A DNA stretch of 16,119 nt from JAGTVG01 sp964389805 (GTDB lineage: Bacteria; Bacteroidota; Bacteroidia; Cytophagales; Cyclobacteriaceae), in contig CAYMFU010000069.1 of NCBI GenBank assembly GCA_964389805.1, positions 1-16,119 of the forward strand, given 5' to 3'. A program made the translations under genes and the position numbers. The notes beneath the pieces are model-generated. The model was given only the letters and a program-made list of their open reading frames with translations. It was not told where the DNA came from and ran no database searches. Shown here in pieces: positions 8,252 through 14,078 of this stretch. The stretch's first letter is position 1. Each line of letters begins with the position of its first letter.

Positions 8252-9112
8252 TTATTTTACAAAATCTGCGTAGCTTATTAATTTTATCCCTCTTCGCTCA
8301 ATCACTTCCATAACTCTCGGATCAGTCCAGGCCCTGGTTACACCATCCCGGTTTTGAGCAACATCATAATACCCATCATGGCCAATGGCCTGCATTTCTT
8401 TGGTATCATAACCCGGATGCTCAATAAAGAGATAATCACCCGGACCTACTTCATCAAGCGCCTGAACTAAATTTGTTACCATTTCCTCTCCTATTCTGGC
8501 GCCTTTAAAACCATTGAAATACTTTACATTATAAGGTGTAAGACTTGTCAAAAGGTCATATTCACTGGCCAGCTTTGCATGAACTTCAGCAATTTTCGGG
8601 TCGGCACTCGTACCGCCCATATGAATTCCCATATGTGATATCCGTCCCGGAAGGTGTTTCATAGCCATTTCAATCTGGGCCCTTAACTCTTGCTCCACTT
8701 CCTCGATCTTCCATTTATTGCCTGTGAAAGTTCGTTCAGGAGGAAACCGGTCATTAGGCCAGAAGGTGGGAAAGAAATATCCATCATCATCGGCTAAGCT
8801 TGGCGCATTAGTTATGGGTCCCCATTTGATGTTTTCCCATTCGCTGGTCATGGTCAAATGTATACCCACATCATAACCTGGTACTTCCTTTAACATCTTA
8901 ACGGCTTCAAGGAACCAGGCACAAGGTACCATGATCTCTACGGATCGGGCAACACCATTTTTATAGGCATCAATGCAAGCAAGATTTGCTGTATGAGAGG
9001 ATCCAATATCGTCTGCCCTGAAAACAATCCGTATTTCTTCATTCTGGGCGCAGGCATCATATATAAACATATTCCCCAGCAGGATCAAAAAAATCATTAA
9101 AAATTTAGGCAT
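8252..9112 (-). CDS. Secreted ChbG/HpnK-like (YdjC family) deacetylase
   Basis: A 286-residue protein of the YdjC/ChbG carbohydrate deacetylase family. Characterised members remove an N-acetyl group from chito-oligosaccharides or from hopanoid-linked GlcNAc, using a divalent metal. The motifs seen are RADDIG (D34, D35), GIHL (H85), ISHMGIHMG (H160, H164) and FIEHPG (H232). The first 22 residues form a signal peptide with a likely signal peptidase I site after ACA. YDAC is a poor lipobox, so the protein is probably soluble in the periplasm, whereas E. coli ChbG is cytoplasmic. It lies 37 bases after the HAD gene and 6 before the deacylase-like gene. Two exported hydrolases of C-N bonds in a row suggest they act on one compound or on successive intermediates. 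Confidence 0.88.
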   Translation of the reverse strand: MPKFLMIFLILLGNMFIYDACAQNEEIRIVFRADDIGSSHTANLACIDAYKNGVARSVEIMVPCAWFLEAVKMLKEVPGYDVGIHLTMTSEWENIKWGPITNAPSLADDDGYFFPTFWPNDRFPPERTFTGNKWKIEEVEQELRAQIEMAMKHLPGRISHMGIHMGGTSADPKIAEVHAKLASEYDLLTSLTPYNVKYFNGFKGARIGEEMVTNLVQALDEVGPGDYLFIEHPGYDTKEMQAIGHDGYYDVAQNRDGVTRAWTDPRVMEVIERRGIKLISYADFVK

Positions 9113-9149
9113 CGTAAAAAATTTTATTTTATTGCTTTATTTAAGACGG

Positions 9150-9803
9150 TCATAGACTTTTAAGCAATTCAATTGTGACCTGATCCAGGTCATCTATAAC
9201 TACATCTGCGTGAGACAGGTTCTGAGAACCTGAGTGATGGTTTTGAAATCCAATGGATTTCATCCCAGCTTTCTTTGCAGCAGTTACGCCATGTTCGGCA
9301 TCTTCAATAACCACGCATTTAGCTGATTCAACCTGAGCGAGTTCGGCAATATTAAGGAAAATTTCTGGATTAGGTTTAGAATTATGGACCATGTCACCCC
9401 CAATAAATAAGGGAAAGGTCTTTATCAGATCAAACTTCTTCAATACCGCGCTAATTGTGGGAGTTGTAGCTGAGGAAGCCAATAAAAGATGAAATCCTCC
9501 ATTTTCAAGTCGCTCGATCAATTCCCTGGCACCATTGATCATTTTCACTTCATCCGTTTCTTCAAGCACTTTCAGGTACTTTCCCCGGCCCCGAAAAAGA
9601 AGCTCTTCAGGTGTCTCACTTAGATTATATTTTTCAATTACGAATCTCCATGAATCCATTGCAGACATTCCGACAAAGGATTGTTGTTCTTCAAATGATA
9701 ATTCCAGGCCTAATTCCTCGTACATTTCACGCTCATGCCGCTGATGTACTGGCTCACTATTTACAAGTACGCCGTCCATATCAAATATTACAGTATTAAC
9801 CAT
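9150..9803 (-). CDS. HAD-superfamily hydrolase, beta-phosphoglucomutase-like
   Basis: A 217-residue cytoplasmic HAD enzyme with a helical cap. Counting from the ATG at 9801-9803: motif I FDMDG with nucleophile D8 and acid D10, motif II LLASSA (S110/S111), motif III Lys in NSKPNPEIF (K143), and motif IV VVIEDAEHG (E167, D168). This arrangement, with the cap inserted after motif I, is that of subfamily IA: beta-phosphoglucomutase, sugar-phosphate phosphatases, phosphoglycolate phosphatase. The SSA form of motif II and the ED pair resemble phosphomutases and 2-deoxyglucose-6-phosphatase-type enzymes, but the substrate is not determined. A TTG two codons upstream is also in frame. I prefer the ATG, which places MVNTVIFDMDG at the family-typical start and leaves 6 bases after the preceding stop. 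Second gene of the operon. Confidence 0.9.
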   Translation of the reverse strand: MVNTVIFDMDGVLVNSEPVHQRHEREMYEELGLELSFEEQQSFVGMSAMDSWRFVIEKYNLSETPEELLFRGRGKYLKVLEETDEVKMINGARELIERLENGGFHLLLASSATTPTISAVLKKFDLIKTFPLFIGGDMVHNSKPNPEIFLNIAELAQVESAKCVVIEDAEHGVTAAKKAGMKSIGFQNHHSGSQNLSHADVVIDDLDQVTIELLKSL

Positions 9804-9809
9804 AAACAA

Positions 9810-10592
9810 TTATTTAGTGATGATATCCAGGCATCGTAACCAGAAATCATTATAATCCTTCCAATAAACGAAGTTGCATCCCCAATGTGGAGCCGGATCT
9901 GAAGTATATGCCAAAACTTTCCCCTTACCATGTACACGGTAGCTTAGCAACGGATCTTCAGTATTCCTGATCTTCATGATCACTTCACTATTCTTCCGAG
10001 GTAAGGTTCTATTATAGCCCATTATAGGAGGTATTGTTGACATGTCGATATCTTCAAATTTTTTACCCCATCCATTAACGACTTCTGAGTAAAATCCCTC
10101 GGTGCTCTCGATAAGATCTTCGATATCCAAACATTTGACAGGTAAAATTTCCTTCAGATGTGTCCGCCCCCAGCCACCTTTCCCTGATTCCCCGGTGAAT
10201 GATAACCAGCCACCAAGAAACATAACCGATATACCAGATTCAACCGCTTCAATTGTTAACCTGATCCGGTCAGGAAATGTCAGTACACCTTTCCCGAATT
10301 TCTGCCGGTCAAAAAAACTGGGCGCAAGCTGAAATAATTTAGCTTCAACGTCACTGAAAATAATTACATCATATTCCTCCAAAATCTTTTCATATTCCCC
10401 CGGCGCTAATTTATAGAAGTCCCAGGAAGGTACAGATTTTACCTTATGTTGCCCATTTGATTCAAGTGCATTTTTAAGCCATTTGCCGTAATTGAAGATC
10501 TCTAATCCTTTATGTGCATAATTAAAGGGTGATTCTGCAAATACCGGGCCTGTCAGGACAGCCCAATCACCAACATAATAGACTCTTGCCAT
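9810..10592 (-). CDS. GATase1-like protein (PF07090 putative glutamine amidotransferase)
   Basis: A 260-residue cytoplasmic protein that I recognise as the PF07090 (formerly DUF1355) type of class I glutamine amidotransferase-like fold. Its features are MARVYYVGDWAV, VPSWDFYKL, DVIIFSDVEAK, FPDRIRLTIEAVESG, FLGGWLSFTG (125-134) and WGRT. In true class I amidotransferases the nucleophile elbow is GxCxG. Here that position reads GGWLSF with no Cys, and the only cysteines are C154, C239 and C254. Glutaminase activity is therefore unlikely, and the fold may bind a sugar, as proposed for ThuA-like relatives. It is the first gene of a four-gene operon, 101 bases from a divergent amidohydrolase gene, and its stop is 6 bases from the HAD start codon. 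Confidence 0.83.
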   Translation of the reverse strand: MARVYYVGDWAVLTGPVFAESPFNYAHKGLEIFNYGKWLKNALESNGQHKVKSVPSWDFYKLAPGEYEKILEEYDVIIFSDVEAKLFQLAPSFFDRQKFGKGVLTFPDRIRLTIEAVESGISVMFLGGWLSFTGESGKGGWGRTHLKEILPVKCLDIEDLIESTEGFYSEVVNGWGKKFEDIDMSTIPPIMGYNRTLPRKNSEVIMKIRNTEDPLLSYRVHGKGKVLAYTSDPAPHWGCNFVYWKDYNDFWLRCLDIITK

Positions 10593-10693
10593 TGATCATA
10601 AATAAGGTGGAATGCCACTAAAATACATAAAAATAGAATGAATGATTTACTATTAACAAATATCCTTTTATCTTATCCAAAATTTTTATCCTT
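10593..10693. promoter_or_regulatory. Divergent promoter region between operon and amidohydrolase gene
   Basis: This 101-base gap must hold the promoters for the minus-strand operon and for the plus-strand amidohydrolase gene. No exact TAnnTTTG box is present. The nearest is GATATTTG on the minus strand, around 10660, with no well-placed TTG. A short inverted repeat GTGG-aatg-CCAC lies at 10607-10618, close to the operon start codon. The shared control region makes joint regulation of both units plausible. Confidence 0.5.
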
Positions 10694-11761
10694 ATGAAGA
10701 CAACATTAATTTTTTCACTTTCCCTACTTTATATATGTGCATTTGCCCAGAATAATCCTGATGAGATTCTTCTCAATGATTATCGCCCCGAAAGCATATA
10801 CAAAGTACCTGTTACAACGATTGAAAAAGCTGCCCATCCTGTTATTGATATGCACAGCCATCCTTATGCGGAATCTGAAGAAGACCTCGATCGTTGGGTA
10901 CAGTATATGGATGCAGCCGGCGTTCAGAAAAGTATAATAATGACCATGGCATATGGAGAGAAATTTGATTCCCTCATTCAGGCATATTCCAAATACAAGG
11001 ACAGGTTTGATCTATGGTGTGGATTTGATTACACGGGGTACGATGATCCAGGATTTCCCGAAGAGGCGATAAAAGAACTGGAACGATGCTATCAGGCTGG
11101 TGCTAAAGGTATTGGAGAACTAGGGGATAAAGGTAAAGGATTATTTTACTGTAAACCATCGGCGTGGGGAATGCATTCCGATGATAACCGCATGATCCCT
11201 CTTTTCGCTAAATGTGCTGAATTAAATCTTTCGGTAAATATCCATATGGCCGAACCCAAGTGGATGTATGAGAAAATGGATGAAAGCAATGATGGATTGA
11301 TGAATGCATTTAAATGGAGGCTGGACAATAAAGAAGGTATTGTGAGCCATGAAGGCCTCATGGTCAAACTTGAAAATACACTAAGAAAAAATCCCAATAC
11401 GACTTTTATAGCATGTCATTTGGCAAACTGTTGTTATGATCTTTCCATTGTAGGCGGTATGCTTGATAAATACCCAAAATTTTTCATCGATATCGGGGCA
11501 AGATTTGGGGAATTCTCTCCTATCCCCAGAACAGCAAAGACATTTTTTATAAAATATCAGGACAGGATAGTTTATGGTACTGACATGGGTATAGACTTAA
11601 ATATGTACCGAACTACTTTCCGTATTCTGGAAACCGCTGATGAACATTTCTACGATCACGAGAGGTTCAGCTATCACTGGCCTTTATATGGGCTGGATCT
11701 GCCCGATGAGGTGCTCCAGAAAGTGTATAATAAGAATGCGCTAGATCTCCAGCAAAGGTAA
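10694..11761 (+). CDS. Secreted TIM-barrel metal-dependent amidohydrolase (Amidohydro_2-like)
   Basis: A 355-residue protein whose N terminus (MKTTLIFSLSLLYICAFAQ) is a signal peptide with a cut near AFA-Q, so it acts in the periplasm or outside. Metal ligands fit the amidohydrolase superfamily: HxH in IDMHSHP (H54, H56), IHMAEP (H184), ACHLAN (H242) and YGTDMG (D297). E142 in GIGELG occupies the place of the bridging residue in related barrels. The closest Pfam family by pattern is Amidohydro_2 (PF04909), which contains decarboxylases and lactonases as well as hydrolases, so the reaction is not fixed. Unlike the deacylase homologue in the opposite operon, this enzyme keeps its full metal set. 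The stop lies 14 bases from the stop of the opposing membrane protein gene. Confidence 0.87.
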   Translation: MKTTLIFSLSLLYICAFAQNNPDEILLNDYRPESIYKVPVTTIEKAAHPVIDMHSHPYAESEEDLDRWVQYMDAAGVQKSIIMTMAYGEKFDSLIQAYSKYKDRFDLWCGFDYTGYDDPGFPEEAIKELERCYQAGAKGIGELGDKGKGLFYCKPSAWGMHSDDNRMIPLFAKCAELNLSVNIHMAEPKWMYEKMDESNDGLMNAFKWRLDNKEGIVSHEGLMVKLENTLRKNPNTTFIACHLANCCYDLSIVGGMLDKYPKFFIDIGARFGEFSPIPRTAKTFFIKYQDRIVYGTDMGIDLNMYRTTFRILETADEHFYDHERFSYHWPLYGLDLPDEVLQKVYNKNALDLQQR

Positions 11762-11775
11762 TTATTAAGATGAAC

Positions 11776-12585
11776 CTATTCTTTAGTCTTTTTATATAAG
11801 CCATAAAAGAATACAGGTAAGAAGCCGAAGTTTATCACCAGGACGGCAATTCCCATTATAACCGCAGCCCCTGGTAAATGAAGAATTTTAAGAACTGCTC
11901 CTGTTAGTAAAAGAGCAAATCCTGTCAAACCCAAAATATATTGCTTTTTAGAGGAAGGATTGTCAGTTTGCCCTTTAAGCCCTGATCCTTTATAAGAACG
12001 ATAAAAAAGTATAGGTAAATATCCAAAGTTTAATACTACTATGGACATCAACAAAGTCCACCCAGCTCCTGGGAGGTGAAAGAACTTTAGGACACCACCG
12101 GTAAGAAGTAATGCCAAGCCCAGATAGCCCAGAATATATTTCATTTTATATGAAATGAATTTTGAGTACTCAGTTTTATAGAAATGAAGCAGTACCAGAG
12201 GTAGCAGAACAAAGATCAACACTACTGCTGCTATTAATAGTATCCATCCTCCTGCCGGCCAATGTTGAACCTTAAACATAATGCCGGTCATTAAGATAAA
12301 TGTTGCAATAAATCCTGTAACAAATAATAATTTCTTCATGATTTTTATTCTTTTTGGTGAGAGCAAGAAAATCGATTCCTGATAAATTTCATCAAGTCCA
12401 TTAGGACAAATTATCCGATAGGCTTTTTCATATGATTCTTCAAAATTATCACCATGTCTCAAATTGTCTTCTATTACACAACAAAAGTGATCGACGAGAT
12501 CTTCTTTTAATTCTTCTGAATCTATTTGGCTCTTATTTACCTGATCGAAAATATAATCAACCTGTTTATCCGTTAACTTGTTCAT
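11776..12585 (-). CDS. Membrane protein with PadR-associated N-terminal domain and three GldL-like hairpins
   Basis: A 269-residue protein. Residues 1-75 are a soluble helical domain with LKEDLVDHFCCVIED. This is the DHxCCxIE pattern I know from Bacteroidota proteins paired with PadR, similar in idea to the HAAS/DUF1700 domain. Three repeats of about 52 residues follow (about 84-137, 147-198 and 214-264), each with two membrane helices: LMTGIMFKVQHWPAGGWILL, LLTGGVLKFFHLPGAGWTLL, LLTGAVLKILHLPGAAVIM. The TG-K-HxPGA turn is that of GldL, the proton-driven motor subunit of gliding and type IX secretion. The second helix of repeats 2 and 3 ends in NFGYLP/NFGFLP and lacks the membrane Glu needed for GldL function. 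The start codon overlaps the PadR stop (ATGA), so translation is coupled. The role is unknown; it may be a membrane stress or signalling partner. Confidence 0.85.
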   Translation of the reverse strand: MNKLTDKQVDYIFDQVNKSQIDSEELKEDLVDHFCCVIEDNLRHGDNFEESYEKAYRIICPNGLDEIYQESIFLLSPKRIKIMKKLLFVTGFIATFILMTGIMFKVQHWPAGGWILLIAAVVLIFVLLPLVLLHFYKTEYSKFISYKMKYILGYLGLALLLTGGVLKFFHLPGAGWTLLMSIVVLNFGYLPILFYRSYKGSGLKGQTDNPSSKKQYILGLTGFALLLTGAVLKILHLPGAAVIMGIAVLVINFGFLPVFFYGLYKKTKE

Positions 12586-12941
12586 ATAAGTTGACCAATT
12601 AGTTTAAATGATAGTATGTTTTTAATAGTAGATATGAAGTCCTCAATTTCAGCTACTTTTTCTGATTTTATGCGGATCCCTTCAGAAGTTAATTTATAAT
12701 ATCGTCTTACTCTTTTACCGATATTAACGGTTTCAATTGTGACCAATCCTTCTGCCTTGAGCTTGTGTAAAGCCGGATATAAAGATCCTTCCTTGATCAG
12801 TATTTTACTATCAGACAATTCTTTTACCTTTTGAGCAATCTGATAGCCATACATTTTCTGATTCTCGGCTAAAAGTTTAAGAATAATTGCAGATAATGTT
12901 CCTTTTAATAGTTCTTTGGAATACATAGTTTGAAGATACAT
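12582..12941 (-). CDS. PadR-family transcriptional regulator
   Basis: A 119-residue winged-helix repressor of the short PadR class. Seen in order: LLKGTLSAIILKLLAENQ (helix 1), MYGYQIAQKV, KEGSLYPALHKLKAEGLV (recognition helix) and GKRVRRYYKLTSEG (wing), then a C-terminal dimerisation helix from about residue 92. Two in-frame ATGs are possible, 12939-12941 and 12924-12926. The second gives MYSKELLKG, the usual family start and probably the real one. Its TGA overlaps the ATG of the membrane protein (12583-12585), a typical regulator and target pair. It probably represses its own operon, through the ATACAT/ATGTAT repeats at the start of the gene. Confidence 0.92.
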   Translation of the reverse strand: MYLQTMYSKELLKGTLSAIILKLLAENQKMYGYQIAQKVKELSDSKILIKEGSLYPALHKLKAEGLVTIETVNIGKRVRRYYKLTSEGIRIKSEKVAEIEDFISTIKNILSFKLIGQLI

Positions 12942-12956
12942 AGATTTATGATGTAT
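12921..12956. promoter_or_regulatory. Candidate PadR operator: three phased ATACAT/ATGTAT hexamers
   Basis: ATACAT at 12921-12926 and 12936-12941 and ATGTAT at 12951-12956 are separated by exactly 9 bases each. The second and third form an inverted repeat just upstream of the preferred PadR start; the first overlaps that start. PadR proteins often bind inverted ATGT/ACAT half-sites, though in the usual order ATGT-N8-ACAT, which is opposite to the order here. Confidence 0.4.
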
Positions 12957-13072
12957 TCCAAAAACATTCCATATTTTATTCCACGAATACTTTTATGGCA
13001 TTCCCGTTGTCATACCTGATAGATAACGCACACCCTTATTGAAAGATTCCCAGGTCCAAGTTAACACTAAAT

Positions 13073-13103
13073 CAAACTTATTTGGCGGATCAGAATATAT
13101 CAA
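13073..13103 (-). promoter_or_regulatory. Promoter of Bacteroidota type for the PadR/membrane protein operon
   Basis: On the minus strand TTG (13101-13103) is followed after 20 bases by TAAGTTTG (13073-13080), an exact fit to the Bacteroidota TTG-N17-23-TAnnTTTG promoter. It starts directly after the stop of the IMPase gene and would give a leader of roughly 120-140 bases before the PadR start codon. Spacing and both boxes fit, but transcription has not been shown. Confidence 0.5.
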
Positions 13104-13913
13104 TCAGGGATTCTGATACTTAGCTACCATACCTACGATTGACTCATGAAAGTGTCGACCACAGGCAATAACCGCATAATTTCTAAGGTAATTATCAATA
13201 GTCAAGTCAAATTCAATATCCTGGCCATCCAGTTCCGTCATAATTCCTCCTGCTTCCTTAATTATCAGGTATGGCGCAACAATATCCCAGATTTTAGTTG
13301 AATGGTTTATATTCCCTCCTAGTTTTCCATCCGCCACATAGCAAAAATCCACAAGACAATTTGTTGCTCTGATATTTCTTACGTTCTGGATAACTTCAGA
13401 AAGAATATCAGTTTCGTATTTGGTCTTTTCCCGATTGTCCGAGAAATCTGTAGCATAGGAGAATAATACATTTTTCAAAGAATGTTCCAGTGTTACCTGA
13501 ATAGTTTTTCCATTACATGTTGCTCCTTTACCTAATTCGGCGTAATACATCAGATCGTAATAAGGTAAATATGCTCCGGCAGCATAGGGCCTGTCATGCT
13601 GCAATACTGCCAGAAGGGTGCCAAACCAGGGAATACCGGCAGCGTAATTTGAGGTGCCATCAATAGGATCAATTACCCATGTAAATTCGGATCCTGTCAT
13701 AACAGCTCCTGTTTCCTCACCAACAATACTATGGTTTGGATATTTAGTCGAGATAATATGTTCGATTTTTCGTTCTGCTGCTACATCCATTTCAGTAACA
13801 ATGCTGCTTTGATTCTCTTTGAGCTCTCCCTCAATTATGCCTCCAAATTTGGCCATCAGTATTGTGGAAGCTTCTTTCAAGCACTTTTTAATTATTTTCT
13901 CTGGAAATATCAT
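13104..13913 (-). CDS. Inositol monophosphatase family phosphatase
   Basis: A 269-residue cytoplasmic enzyme of the Mg2+-dependent IMPase/SuhB/HisN/CysQ family. Metal ligands are seen at SIVGEETG (E66, E67), WVIDPIDGTSNYAAGIP (D82, D85, with G86-T87 binding phosphate) and KIWDIVAPYLIIKEAGG (W209, D210). The region that is GSAALDLCYVA in many inositol phosphatases reads ATNCLVDFCYVADGKLGG here, so the substrate may be another sugar or polyol phosphate, or histidinol phosphate. Length is normal. It stands between the GH2 gene (165 bases upstream) and the PadR unit, probably transcribed separately from the latter. The family is sure; the substrate is not. Confidence 0.92.
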   Translation of the reverse strand: MIFPEKIIKKCLKEASTILMAKFGGIIEGELKENQSSIVTEMDVAAERKIEHIISTKYPNHSIVGEETGAVMTGSEFTWVIDPIDGTSNYAAGIPWFGTLLAVLQHDRPYAAGAYLPYYDLMYYAELGKGATCNGKTIQVTLEHSLKNVLFSYATDFSDNREKTKYETDILSEVIQNVRNIRATNCLVDFCYVADGKLGGNINHSTKIWDIVAPYLIIKEAGGIMTELDGQDIEFDLTIDNYLRNYAVIACGRHFHESIVGMVAKYQNP

Positions 13914-13989
13914 TTTCTTAAATTTATTAATCCGATAAATATAAATTCAAAATAAGACTATGAACTACCTGGTACACCTGATGTAACCC

Positions 13990-14036
13990 GGCCTGGTTTT
14001 GATCAAATTTCAACTAATAAATGAAGAAAACAGGCC
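13990..14036. repeat. Inverted repeat in the gap between the GH2 and IMPase genes
   Basis: GGCCTGGTTTT (13990-14000) pairs with AAAACAGGCC (14027-14036), a 10-bp stem with one bulged G and a 26-base loop containing the palindrome TTTGATCAAA. There is no T run after it on the minus strand, so it is not a clear terminator. It may be an operator or an RNA structure before the IMPase gene. Confidence 0.5.
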
Positions 14037-14078
14037 ACAATCCGTTAAAATCCTAATCTGCCTATTCCTCAGGACTAT

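Noticed and set aside
9049..9112. ChbG-like protein as a lipoprotein through YDAC
   Set aside because: Asp before Ala-Cys and Tyr before that do not fit a lipobox; the ACA/Q signal peptidase I site is better.
10607..10618. GTGG-aatg-CCAC as an operator for the divergent units
   Set aside because: A 4-bp inverted repeat is expected often by chance, and no second copy supports it.
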